Part shown: positions 16,935 through 25,798 of the stretch, in pieces | How positions within the stretch are numbered: position 1 is the first letter of the stretch | How the letters are laid out: the number at the start of each line of letters is the position of its first letter | Source of the DNA: Elizabethkingia bruuniana | GTDB lineage: Bacteria; Bacteroidota; Bacteroidia; Flavobacteriales; Weeksellaceae | DNA length: 64,000 bases | Direction: 5' to 3' | Assembly: GCF_002024805.1 (NCBI RefSeq) | Contig: NZ_CP014337.1 | Coordinates: 3,596,001 to 3,660,000, forward strand | Position numbers and translations under genes: made by a program | The notes under the pieces: model-generated | The model's input: the letters and a program-made list of their open reading frames with translations, nothing else | What the model was told of the DNA's origin: nothing | Database searches by the model: none

Positions 16935-18962
16935 ATGATATTATCTAATAAAAACATCGCTGTCATGGCCTTTTTAAGTCTTGGCGGAAGCAATATATAC
17001 GCACAGAAATCAGATTCAATACTTCAGCAAAATATTGAAGTAGTACGTATTCTCAAAAACAACACTAGTAAAAAAATCTCTGCAAGTCATTCTGATTTTT
17101 TGAATCATGATGCCGGAAATTTTCTGACTAACCTTCCGGAAATCGGTGGACGGAGAATTGCCGGAAGTTATGCAACAGATCCTGTTTTAAGAGGCTTTAA
17201 ATTCGAACAGCTCAATATTGTCAATGACGGATCTCTTACAAGTATACAGGCATGCCCAAGCAGAATGGATCCACCGGCAAGTCAGGTTAATTTAAACCTG
17301 GTTAAAGAAGCCGAAATCTACAAAGGACCATATCAGTTCCGTTTTGGAAATTCCTTTGGTGGAACCATTAATTTTGTGAGCATCGACCCAAAATTTACTG
17401 AAAAGCCTGTTTTTAGCGGCAGGCTTTCTACCGGATATGAGACCAATGGAAATGGATTCCGCAACGAGCTTATTACCCGTCTTTCTACCCGAAAATTCAA
17501 TGTAGACCTATTTGGCTCTTACCAAAAAGCCGACGATTATAAAGACGGTAGTGGTAATAAAGTCCCATCTGCATTCGAAAGATACAGTATGGGTTCGCGT
17601 GGCTCCTATCAATGGAATGAACATAATATTACAACAGCACAGGTAACAACCAACCAGGCCAGAGACGTAAAATTTGCAACCGGAATGATGGATCTTCTAA
17701 AAGATAATACATGGCTATACTCTCTAAAGCATGATATGACTTTCCAGAATTCTGTTTTCAAAAAATTAAGCCTGAGCAGCTATTTATCAGAAGTAGATCA
17801 TACAATGGGAACTCCTGATATGAGCATGATTTCCAGAATAAAAAGCAGGTCCGGAGGAGGACGTTCTGAACTTAAATTACAATGGGACAATAATCTGCTT
17901 TACACAGGTGTCGATTTTCGCCATGATGGAGAAAAAGATCTCCCACAACAAAAAATGGAAATGCCGAGTCACGGAGGTGGGAATTCTATGGCAATGGGAC
18001 ATAATAATGCTTGGCAGAACGGCCAAATTAACCGCCTAGGTTGGTTTAACGAATTCCAGCGCCATTGGGGAAATAACAAAATCACAGCTTCTTACAGGCT
18101 GGATTATTCTCACGCTACAGCTAATGATCCTTCTCATTTTTTCATGATGAAATACGGAAATAATTTGTCGACAAACCAAACAACTCATAGTTTCAGCCTT
18201 TCTTACAACAGAGTACTAGATCAACATCAACAGATAACTGTGCTAATAGGTCGCGGAGAAAGAAGTGCGGGTATTACCGAACGTTATATCAACTTCTTCC
18301 CTCTTGGAAATGACAACTATCAATATGTAGGAAATCCTTTCCTTAAATCCGAAAAAAATTATCAAATTGACATTGTATACTCTTATAAAAGTGATAACCT
18401 GAACTTTCAGGCAGATGCATTTTATTCCAGACTAAATGATTTTATATCATCACAAATTGCTCCGGATATTAAACCCACTTCTATGATGTCCAAAGGTGTA
18501 CGACAGATGACCAATATTGACAATGCTTATAAAGCTGGTATTGAAGGATCTGTACAATGGAATATCACAAATTATTTGAGGACTGAAGCCGGTGCAGCTT
18601 ATACTTATGCTCAGAATATGAGTCAGGATGTTCCGCTATCGGAAATTGCACCTTTAGAAACCCGATTGCGACTGGAAGGAAATTTCAACAACATCACTTT
18701 GGGTGCAGAAATGCGTTATACCGGGCAACAAAACAGAACAAATCCTTTATTCGGAGAATTCGCAACCAAAGATTTTACATTATTCAATCTTGACGCCAGA
18801 ATTGAAATTTTCAAAAACTTCAATGCTACCTTACAGCTCAGAAATATATTCAACAGAGCCTATACTGAATACCTGAACAAGACTATGTACAGTTCGGGAT
18901 ATACACAGCGGTTTATGTCACCTGGGAGAAACTTTTCTCTTACCTGTTCTTATACATTCTAA
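16935..18962 (+). CDS. TonB-dependent copper receptor (OprC/NosA-like)
   Basis: Outer-membrane receptor of 675 aa: signal peptide (1-23), plug domain (about 30-160) and a beta barrel ending RNFSLTCSYTF. The plug contains ACPSRMDPP with Cys107 and Met111, the CxxxM copper-binding pair of the OprC/NosA family, followed by YKGPYQFRFGNSFGGTINF. A Met/His-rich extracellular loop (about 335-365, with KMEMPSHGGGNSMAMGH) is a second soft-metal signature. It probably imports copper across the outer membrane using ExbB/ExbD/TonB energy. It is paired with the small Cys-rich protein upstream and ends at a strong terminator. Confidence 0.85.
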   Translation: MILSNKNIAVMAFLSLGGSNIYAQKSDSILQQNIEVVRILKNNTSKKISASHSDFLNHDAGNFLTNLPEIGGRRIAGSYATDPVLRGFKFEQLNIVNDGSLTSIQACPSRMDPPASQVNLNLVKEAEIYKGPYQFRFGNSFGGTINFVSIDPKFTEKPVFSGRLSTGYETNGNGFRNELITRLSTRKFNVDLFGSYQKADDYKDGSGNKVPSAFERYSMGSRGSYQWNEHNITTAQVTTNQARDVKFATGMMDLLKDNTWLYSLKHDMTFQNSVFKKLSLSSYLSEVDHTMGTPDMSMISRIKSRSGGGRSELKLQWDNNLLYTGVDFRHDGEKDLPQQKMEMPSHGGGNSMAMGHNNAWQNGQINRLGWFNEFQRHWGNNKITASYRLDYSHATANDPSHFFMMKYGNNLSTNQTTHSFSLSYNRVLDQHQQITVLIGRGERSAGITERYINFFPLGNDNYQYVGNPFLKSEKNYQIDIVYSYKSDNLNFQADAFYSRLNDFISSQIAPDIKPTSMMSKGVRQMTNIDNAYKAGIEGSVQWNITNYLRTEAGAAYTYAQNMSQDVPLSEIAPLETRLRLEGNFNNITLGAEMRYTGQQNRTNPLFGEFATKDFTLFNLDARIEIFKNFNATLQLRNIFNRAYTEYLNKTMYSSGYTQRFMSPGRNFSLTCSYTF

Positions 18963-18996
18963 AATAAAAGAGCCTGATAAATCAGGCTCTTTTATT
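18963..18996. terminator. Bidirectional terminator between the copper receptor and thioredoxin
   Basis: Perfect 16-bp arms (AATAAAAGAGCCTGAT and its complement) around a 2-nt centre, with A-rich and T-rich edges. It serves both converging genes. Confidence 0.88.
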
Positions 18997-19296
18997 CTAT
19001 ATATGTTTCTTCAGTTCTGCTGTCAGACTGTTGACATCCATTACACCACTCTGCCGAAACAAGAGTTCTCCTTTTTTAAAAATAAGTAGTGTAGGAACAC
19101 TTCTAACACCATATTCTGCTGCAATAGCCTGATACTGATCTATATCTATTTTTACAATTCTAGCTTCTTCTTCGACATTCCGCTTAACGGTATTCAAAAC
19201 TGAAGACATTACTTTACAAGGCTGGCACCATGTGGCAAAAAAGTCTACTAAGACAGGTCTCTCTGACTGAATAAGTTCATTAAATTTTGCTGACAT
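18997..19296 (-). CDS. Thioredoxin
   Basis: Protein of 99 aa, a single thioredoxin domain without signal peptide. The active site is FFATWCQPCKVM (Cys24, Cys27), with cis-Pro in VRSVPTLLIF. WCQPC differs from the canonical WCGPC by Gln for Gly, which may shift redox potential. It is the last gene of a minus-strand operon after a persulfide dioxygenase-rhodanese fusion and a rhodanese lipoprotein (4 nt gap). It therefore likely reduces persulfides or regenerates the sulfur-handling proteins rather than acting as the main cellular thioredoxin. Confidence 0.9.
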   Translation of the reverse strand: MSAKFNELIQSERPVLVDFFATWCQPCKVMSSVLNTVKRNVEEEARIVKIDIDQYQAIAAEYGVRSVPTLLIFKKGELLFRQSGVMDVNSLTAELKKHI

Positions 19297-19300
19297 TTTC

Positions 19301-19678
19301 TCAGTTTTTTATTTTATTCTTTTTTAATTCCGAAACATTCTGATAAGACGTTCCGCTATAAACATCCGGAATATTATTTTTTTGTAACAAATCTTTTGCT
19401 TTCCCGGCTCTTATTCCGGAGCGACAATAAACAACTATGTTCTTCTTACCTTGAAATTCAGATAATCTGTTTTCAATCTGATCCAACGGAATATTAACAG
19501 CTCCTTCTATTTTTTCAGCATTATATTCCTCCGGAGTACGGACATCTACTAAGAAAGTCCTGTTATCATTTACAAGTTTGCTTATTTTCTGATTCTCTGT
19601 TTTTGGAGTTACCGAACAAGAAATCATACCACCAGATAACAGAATAACCAGTATAGTTCCTATAATTTGCTTTGACAT
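19301..19678 (-). CDS. Rhodanese-domain lipoprotein
   Basis: Protein of 125 aa with a lipoprotein signal (GMISC, lipidated Cys21) and one rhodanese domain: FLVDVRTPEEYNAEKIEGAVNIP and active-site loop CRSGIR (Cys85). It should carry sulfane sulfur as a Cys-persulfide on the periplasmic side of a membrane. Its start lies within the 3' end of the upstream persulfide-dioxygenase gene (19-nt overlap), indicating tight coupling in the sulfide operon. The exact sulfur donor and acceptor are not known. Confidence 0.88.
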   Translation of the reverse strand: MSKQIIGTILVILLSGGMISCSVTPKTENQKISKLVNDNRTFLVDVRTPEEYNAEKIEGAVNIPLDQIENRLSEFQGKKNIVVYCRSGIRAGKAKDLLQKNNIPDVYSGTSYQNVSELKKNKIKN

Positions 19679-21063
19679 ACAAAATCAGTTGTTGGCACTT
19701 CTGTTAATTTAATCTTACCAAAACCACCTTCCACTTCTGTAAAGTTACGATATCCTCTTGCCTGAAGAATACTTGCCGCTATCATACTTCTGTAACCTCC
19801 GGCACAGTGCAGAAAGAAATGCTCTTTCGGGTCAACATCCTTTATCCATGTATTGATATAAGCTAACGGACGGCTATAAGCATCTGCTATATGTTCTGCA
19901 GCATATTCTCCTTCTTTTCTTACATCAATTATTTTAACATCTTCTGTATATCGTTGTGCAAATTCTTCAGGGGTAATTCTGTCCACAGAATCAGTTTCTT
20001 TTCCAGCTGACTGCCATGCAGAAACCCCTCCCTTCAGATAGCCCAATACATTATCAAAGCCTACACGGCTAAGGCGGGTAATAACTTCTTCCTCGCTTCC
20101 TTCATCTGTTACCAATAATAGTGGCTGCTTTACGTCTACTATCATTGCTCCCACCCATGGTGCAAAATCTCCTTTTACTCCGATGTTTACAGACTGAGGA
20201 ATAAAGTTTTTATGAAACTCTGCTGCAGATCTTGTATCCAGAATCAATGCTCCTGTTTCATCTGCCACAGCTTCAAAATCTTCTGCAGATAATGGTTTAA
20301 GCCCTTGTTCAAGAACATGATCAAAACTTTCATATCCTTTTTTGTTCATGGCAACATTCATGGCAAAATATCCTGGTGGCGGTGTTAATCCGTCTGTAAC
20401 TTCTTTAATGAAGCTTGCTTTATCCGGCTGATTCAACGCATAGTTCGTTTTCTTTTGGTTACCCAAAGTATCTACTGTTTCCTTCTGCATGTTTTTACCA
20501 CAAGCACTCCCGGCTCCGTGAGCAGGGTAAACTGTTGTTTCATCTGATAAAGGCATAATCTTATTCATCAGGCTATCATAAAGCATTCCTGCAAGATCTT
20601 CCTGTGTAAGGTCTTTACCTTTTTGTGCAAGATCTGGTCTTCCGACATCTCCTAAAAACAAAGTATCTCCTGAAAACAGAGCTGTTTCTTTTCCATTTTC
20701 ATCAATAAGCAGGTAACATGAGCTTTCCATTGTATGCCCGGGTGTATGCAATACCTTTATTTTGATATTACCTATCTCAAATACCTCTTCATCTTTAGCA
20801 ATAATTGCTTCAAATTCAGGCTTTGCAGTTGGGCCATAGACAATTGCAGCCCCGGTTTTTTCACTTAAATCAACATGTCCGGAAACAAAATCCGCATGAA
20901 AGTGGGTTTCAAGAATGTATTTAAGCGTCGCATTGTCCTGTTGCAATTTATCCAGATATGGTTGTACCTCTCTTAAAGGATCTATAATTACTGCTTCTCC
21001 CTGAGATACAATATAGTATGCTCCCTGAGCCAAACATCCTGTATATATTTGTTCTACTTTCAT
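19660..21063 (-). CDS. CstB-like persulfide dioxygenase-rhodanese fusion
   Basis: Protein of 467 aa in three parts. Residues 1-240 form a metallo-beta-lactamase-fold persulfide dioxygenase with HFHADFVSGH (His54, His56, Asp58, His63) and TPGHTMESSCYL. Residues about 255-360 form a rhodanese-like domain whose active loop (LLVTDEGSEEE) has no Cys. Residues about 370-467 form a rhodanese domain with FFLHCAGGYRSM supplying the active Cys (about 419). This MBL/pseudo-rhodanese/rhodanese layout is that of Staphylococcus CstB, which oxidises persulfides to thiosulfate. It is the first gene of the operon with a rhodanese lipoprotein and thioredoxin. Confidence 0.9.
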   Translation of the reverse strand: MKVEQIYTGCLAQGAYYIVSQGEAVIIDPLREVQPYLDKLQQDNATLKYILETHFHADFVSGHVDLSEKTGAAIVYGPTAKPEFEAIIAKDEEVFEIGNIKIKVLHTPGHTMESSCYLLIDENGKETALFSGDTLFLGDVGRPDLAQKGKDLTQEDLAGMLYDSLMNKIMPLSDETTVYPAHGAGSACGKNMQKETVDTLGNQKKTNYALNQPDKASFIKEVTDGLTPPPGYFAMNVAMNKKGYESFDHVLEQGLKPLSAEDFEAVADETGALILDTRSAAEFHKNFIPQSVNIGVKGDFAPWVGAMIVDVKQPLLLVTDEGSEEEVITRLSRVGFDNVLGYLKGGVSAWQSAGKETDSVDRITPEEFAQRYTEDVKIIDVRKEGEYAAEHIADAYSRPLAYINTWIKDVDPKEHFFLHCAGGYRSMIAASILQARGYRNFTEVEGGFGKIKLTEVPTTDFVCQSKL

Positions 21064-21295
21064 TTTAATTTAATTTATTATGAATAAAATAGCCATCTAA
21101 AGTACAACTTTTGCGTCAAAGACCATACCGTAAACTCAATATATAACATGATTTTTATTGCTATTATTCACATTTTTTGAGGCTACATTTAACTTTATGC
21201 ATTATCATTTATCTTAACTATTATTAAATTTATTTATTTTTATCTGTAACAAAATCACAATCTCGTTTACTAATTATTTAGTTATAAAATTTGAT

Positions 21296-24031
21296 ATGAA
21301 AAAACTCTTAACTCTTTTGTTCTTCATGGCAACCTTTTTCTTGTTTGCGCAGAAGACTATTTCCGGAAAAGTTTCGGATACAAGTGGCAACGGAATTGCA
21401 AGCGCAAGTGTCACTATCGAAAATCCAGATAACCCTGTAATTATTGCTTACGGAATTACCGACAGCAAAGGGAATTACAAAATTGTTTTCAACACAGATT
21501 TATCCAAAATCAATATAAAGGTTAAAGCATTCAATCAAAAACCACAAACTAAAGAAGTTAGCAACCAGGATCAGACTGTCAATTTCAGCCTGGCATCTGA
21601 TGTTACCGAGATAAAAGAGGTGGTACTAAAAACTAAACTCATTACAAAAAGAGGAGATACAATAGCATATGATCTTAAAGCTTTTGCCAATAAAAACGAC
21701 CGTGTTTTAGCAGATGCTCTAAAGAAAATCCCAGGTATCGACGTTAACAAAGACGGAACCATTTTATACCAAGGTGAGCCACTTAATAAATTCTATGTCA
21801 ACGGGAAAGACTTAATGGAAGGAGGCTATGGCACTATCAATAATTCCTTACCTATCGATGCCATTGGTAAGGTAGAAATTATGGAAAACCACCAGCCGGT
21901 AAAAATACTTCAGGACAAAGTTCCGAGTGATCGTGCTGCGATCAATATCAAATTAAAGAAATCTGTAACCATGACTGGCCGAGGAGAAATAGGATTAGGC
22001 GCCTCTCCTCTTTTATGGAATGTAAAATTAACACCAATGCTCTTTACCGATAAGATACAATGGTTGTTTAATTACAAATCCAATAATAATGGTGATGCCG
22101 TAGAAAACGAAGGAAACATATTATCTTTCGGAGGTCGTTATGAAGGTATCAGAAGAAATATAACTCAAAATAGCTGGTTGAATGTAGATAATTCTGATGC
22201 CCCTAATATTCCGCAGAAAAGATATTTAATGAATAGTGTTCATTATCTGTCCGGAAATTTATTAACCAATCTGAATAAAAATAAAGAATGGGAATTCAAA
22301 GCCAATGCCAGCTATACTAACAATGCTGTAGAAAGAGAGTCATATAATGAAACACAATACATACCTCAGTTTAACCAAGGAGCAAAAGTAACAAATGCAA
22401 TTAAAAACAACTTTTACACAGATAAAGTAAAAGGAGAAGTTATCTTTACTAAAAATGCTAAGAAAGGCTTCTTTAAAAATACTACAACCTTCTCCCAGTT
22501 CTGGAACGGAGATCGTGCTGTTATTGACAGAAGTATTAGTCAAAGCTCTGGATTTATTGCGAATCCTGCCAATGAAGCTTTGGAATCACCTACAACAAGT
22601 TTCCAAAACTCATTGAGTACTATTATCCCTTGGAAAGAAAAATTAATTAATGTCAGATCTTTCATCAATTATCAGACTGACAGACAAACACTTCGTGTAG
22701 ATCCTATCAAATTTACAGACAGACAGTCTTTTGATTCTTTAGGGAAGCCTGTTTTCACACCTATATTTTCATATTCACCTAACGCAAAAATTGCTGAGCA
22801 ATATTTAAGAACTAAAACTTTTGAAACCAATAATGCTGTAAATGTTAGTTTCTCTGCTAAAAAATGGACATTCACACCAGAAATTGGTATCTCATATATA
22901 AGCAATAAATTGAATACAACTCTGTTTGGTGTAGATAACAACGGATATAGAGAAAATTATGGAGATAAATATTCCAATAATTTGGAATTCACCAACACAA
23001 CTCCAACAGCTTCTACCCAGATTAATTATAAAGGAGCAAACTTTAGTATGTATCTAACGCTTCCTGTCAACTTTAATAATATTAAAGCAACAGATCCTGC
23101 AAGAAAGGTAGCAATCGATCTTCAAAAAACTACATTTGAGCCTAGTTTATTTGCCCAATATGAATTTGCATCGTTTTGGAAAGCGTCCGTTAGCGGAAAT
23201 ATTAATTATAATTTCGGGACTATTAACAGTGTATATGCTGGTTATATATTACAAACTCCATCAAGCCTTATTGCAACAGCCGCAGATGGTGTTTTATCCC
23301 AAAACAGAGTACAGTCATCGGGAGCGAGAATAGAGTATAGAAATCCTTTGAATAACTTATTCTTTAATATACGAGGCAGCGTTTCCAATACCAGAAATAA
23401 TCTTATGGCAAACACTTCTTACAACGGAGGGAATGTAACACTTGCATATATAGTTAGGGATAATGATATTAATACTAACTCACAAAGCTTCGAGGTTGGT
23501 AAATATTTCCCTAAATTTAAAACGAATGCTTCTGTAAGTTTTACAAATAGCAACAACAAGTCTTTAAGCTTAAGCGATAATATTCTTCAGCGTTCTAAAA
23601 ACAACAATGAAAATATAGCATTCAAATTTAACAATGCTTACTTCAGCTGGATGAGTTTAGATTATACAATGAGCTATGGATGGGGAAATAACCTATATAC
23701 AACACAAGGAAGAGAGACAACTGTAAAATCTAATAACTGGACTCAAAATCTAAACTTAATATTCTACCCTATCGAGAATCATTCAATTGGACTTAACTGG
23801 GATCAGACAAATTTCTCCCAAGGTGGACAAAGTTTTCAAAACCCATTCTATGATCTAACGTACCAGTATACATGGGCTAAAAAGAAGATAGATTTTGAAT
23901 TAAAGTGGCTAAACATTGCCAATACAAAGATATATGAACAAATAGGCAACAGCTCTATTGGAACTACATACAGAAGAATGTATATCCGTCCAAGCCAGAT
24001 TATGTTTACGGTGAAATTTAATTTTAAATAA
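21296..24031 (+). CDS. TonB-dependent-receptor-like outer-membrane beta-barrel protein with carboxypeptidase-like N-domain
   Basis: Large outer-membrane protein of 911 aa: signal peptide (1-19), a carboxypeptidase-regulatory-like beta-sandwich (about 20-100, with GKVSDTSGNGIASASVTI), a plug-like stretch (LADALKKIPGIDVNKDGTI, about 139-157) and a long barrel. It lacks an obvious TonB box and the plug is reduced, as in the Bacteroidota outer-membrane beta-barrel family OMP_b-brl_3. The ligand is unknown. It is divergent from the persulfide operon with a 232-nt intergenic region in which I see no clear promoter or operator. No SusD partner is present. Confidence 0.8.
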   Translation: MKKLLTLLFFMATFFLFAQKTISGKVSDTSGNGIASASVTIENPDNPVIIAYGITDSKGNYKIVFNTDLSKINIKVKAFNQKPQTKEVSNQDQTVNFSLASDVTEIKEVVLKTKLITKRGDTIAYDLKAFANKNDRVLADALKKIPGIDVNKDGTILYQGEPLNKFYVNGKDLMEGGYGTINNSLPIDAIGKVEIMENHQPVKILQDKVPSDRAAINIKLKKSVTMTGRGEIGLGASPLLWNVKLTPMLFTDKIQWLFNYKSNNNGDAVENEGNILSFGGRYEGIRRNITQNSWLNVDNSDAPNIPQKRYLMNSVHYLSGNLLTNLNKNKEWEFKANASYTNNAVERESYNETQYIPQFNQGAKVTNAIKNNFYTDKVKGEVIFTKNAKKGFFKNTTTFSQFWNGDRAVIDRSISQSSGFIANPANEALESPTTSFQNSLSTIIPWKEKLINVRSFINYQTDRQTLRVDPIKFTDRQSFDSLGKPVFTPIFSYSPNAKIAEQYLRTKTFETNNAVNVSFSAKKWTFTPEIGISYISNKLNTTLFGVDNNGYRENYGDKYSNNLEFTNTTPTASTQINYKGANFSMYLTLPVNFNNIKATDPARKVAIDLQKTTFEPSLFAQYEFASFWKASVSGNINYNFGTINSVYAGYILQTPSSLIATAADGVLSQNRVQSSGARIEYRNPLNNLFFNIRGSVSNTRNNLMANTSYNGGNVTLAYIVRDNDINTNSQSFEVGKYFPKFKTNASVSFTNSNNKSLSLSDNILQRSKNNNENIAFKFNNAYFSWMSLDYTMSYGWGNNLYTTQGRETTVKSNNWTQNLNLIFYPIENHSIGLNWDQTNFSQGGQSFQNPFYDLTYQYTWAKKKIDFELKWLNIANTKIYEQIGNSSIGTTYRRMYIRPSQIMFTVKFNFK

Positions 24032-24048
24032 TTTTGAAGCCTTGTATC

Positions 24049-24078
24049 TTGTCTGAAAAAAAATGTTTTTTATCTTTG
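24049..24078 (+). promoter_or_regulatory. Promoter of the acidic hypothetical gene
   Basis: TTG (24049-24051), 19-nt spacer, TATCTTTG (24071-24078): an exact Bacteroidota promoter match, 46 nt before the ATG at 24125. It starts shortly after the preceding gene ends and may also read into exbB. Confidence 0.75.
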
Positions 24079-24124
24079 TTCCATATACTGATTATTAATT
24101 AACTAAAAGCATTTAAACTATCCT

Positions 24125-24586
24125 ATGAAAGGGATTTTGAAAATCTACCATCCGGAAGAGATCCTTAAGTACAATATTAAAAGTAGTTACTGCAAGGCAG
24201 TCTATAGTAATAAGCAAAACTTCCTGGAAGTAGAAATCATTACGGATGATGATCTGGATCACGTTGATGACGACTCTTTGCAGTATAACTTTCCACAGCT
24301 TTCTTTAAGCATTTCGGACTTCCCTATTGATACAGACAAACTTGTAGGGCAAACATTCAATGTGAATGATTCTGAAGAAGAAACCTATTGTGGTGTAAAT
24401 TTATATGATGACGAAGATGCCTTCATTCATGATAATGAGTTAAAATTCTCGAAAGATGAGAATGGAGACCTTCAGTTAATCTGGCAAGGAAATATAGATG
24501 ATTTTTATACTTTTTCGGACGAACCAATTGCCTTTAAGCTAAAATGTCACTTTAGACAAGATACTTCCGAGGCAGACGACGAATAA
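24125..24586 (+). CDS. Acidic hypothetical protein, 153 aa
   Basis: Not recognised. Soluble protein with no signal peptide or membrane segment, strongly acidic in several runs (TDDDLDHVDDDS near 60-71, DDEDAFIHDNE near 115-125, and a SEADDE end). It has a good promoter of its own and sits upstream of exbB-exbD-tonB on the same strand, 98 nt away, separated by an inverted repeat. Its link to energy transduction is only positional. Confidence 0.7.
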   Translation: MKGILKIYHPEEILKYNIKSSYCKAVYSNKQNFLEVEIITDDDLDHVDDDSLQYNFPQLSLSISDFPIDTDKLVGQTFNVNDSEEETYCGVNLYDDEDAFIHDNELKFSKDENGDLQLIWQGNIDDFYTFSDEPIAFKLKCHFRQDTSEADDE

Positions 24587-24624
24587 GAGTAAAATTTAAC
24601 TTTTCCGTAAACAAGTATTCTAAT

Positions 24625-24643
24625 ATATTGTTCTCAACAATAT
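24625..24643. repeat. Perfect inverted repeat upstream of exbB
   Basis: ATATTGTT-CTC-AACAATAT, 8-bp arms around 3 nt, 42 nt before the exbB start. It lacks the T tract of a terminator, so a repressor site or a weak transcript-end hairpin are both possible. Confidence 0.4.
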
Positions 24644-24684
24644 CTATAGGAAACTTGCGTTTTAAAATTTAAACAAATTCATTA

Positions 24685-25380
24685 ATGGCATTTTTAGAAA
24701 TATCAACCATATTGCAGGCACATACTCAGGTGGCGGCAACAACCCAGGAATTTTCTTTCTGGAAAATAATGTTCCACGGTAATATATTTGCCAATGTGGT
24801 AATGATAACCGTTTTATTACTGGGTATATTCTCTTTTTACCTGTTCTTGGAAAGATTCTTCTTTATTAAAAGAATGTCTTCCAATACCGATCCTAACCTT
24901 ATGAGAAATATTGAAGACTTCTTAAAAGATGGAAAGGTAGATGCAGCGATAGATTATTGCTCCCGTCAGGACTCTCCTGAAGCTAGAATTCTGGAAAAAG
25001 GACTGTCCCGTATCGGCCGGCCGGTATCGGATATTGTAAATGCAATGGAAGGTCAGGGGCAAGCTGAGGTTGCCAACATGGAAATGAATCTTAACTTATT
25101 AGCAGCAGTACCAAGTATCGCACCTATGTTAGGACTTTTAGGTACCGTAATCGGGATGATCTTAGCCTTCTTTAACTTGTCTAACTCTACAGGTTCTTTC
25201 TCTCCGAAAACTCTTTCAGAGGGTATTTATACAGCATTAGGACAAACAGCTACGGGTCTTGCAGTGGCAATCCCGGCTAACTTCTTCTATAACCTGTTGT
25301 TGACAAAAATTGACAAATTCATTCTGAAAATTCAAAACTTGTCTGCAGAGTTCTTAGATATCATCAACAAACCTTTGTAA
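24685..25380 (+). CDS. exbB: ExbB/TolQ proton-channel protein
   Basis: Inner-membrane protein of 231 aa of the MotA/TolQ/ExbB family, with transmembrane segments near 32-55, 135-160 and 178-200. The family core is visible as VPSIAPMLGLLGTVIGMILAF and ALGQTATGLAVAIPANFFYN. It forms the proton channel that, with ExbD, energises a TonB or TolA partner. The TonB-like gene two positions downstream makes ExbB more likely than TolQ. exbD starts 7 nt after its stop. Confidence 0.92.
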   Translation: MAFLEISTILQAHTQVAATTQEFSFWKIMFHGNIFANVVMITVLLLGIFSFYLFLERFFFIKRMSSNTDPNLMRNIEDFLKDGKVDAAIDYCSRQDSPEARILEKGLSRIGRPVSDIVNAMEGQGQAEVANMEMNLNLLAAVPSIAPMLGLLGTVIGMILAFFNLSNSTGSFSPKTLSEGIYTALGQTATGLAVAIPANFFYNLLLTKIDKFILKIQNLSAEFLDIINKPL

Positions 25381-25387
25381 GAATATC

Positions 25388-25789
25388 ATGAAAATTTCAA
25401 GAAGAAATAAAGCAAATCCTGAATTCAGTTTGGCAGCAATGACAGACGTTATATTGCTACTTCTTATATTTTTCATGATCACCTCTTCTGCAGCCAATCA
25501 AAATGCAATAGATGTGAAGCTTCCTAAAGGAGAAAGCGAGGCAATGGATATTCCTAATCCGCTGTCTGTAAGCATTAAACCGGATGGATCTTATTTTATA
25601 GATGAAAAACAAGTACAAAAAAACGAACTGGAGAGCCTTATTGTAAACAGATTACAGAATGTAACAAGTCCTTCTTTTACAATAAGAGCCGATAAAGACT
25701 GCTTACATAAAGATGTAGTTTTCGTTATGGAAATTGCAGAAAAGCACAAATACAACATTGCGATAGCCACTACTACAGAGGCTGAATAA
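25388..25789 (+). CDS. exbD: ExbD/TolR biopolymer transport protein
   Basis: Protein of 133 aa with one N-terminal transmembrane helix (about 17-36) preceded by the conserved MTDVILLLLIFFM, whose Asp is the proton-carrying residue. The periplasmic domain contains IRADKDCLHKDVVFVMEIA. It works with ExbB to couple the proton gradient to TonB. It is placed between exbB and the TonB-like gene, 9 nt before the latter. Confidence 0.92.
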   Translation: MKISRRNKANPEFSLAAMTDVILLLLIFFMITSSAANQNAIDVKLPKGESEAMDIPNPLSVSIKPDGSYFIDEKQVQKNELESLIVNRLQNVTSPSFTIRADKDCLHKDVVFVMEIAEKHKYNIAIATTTEAE

Positions 25790-25798
25790 ACACAAAAG

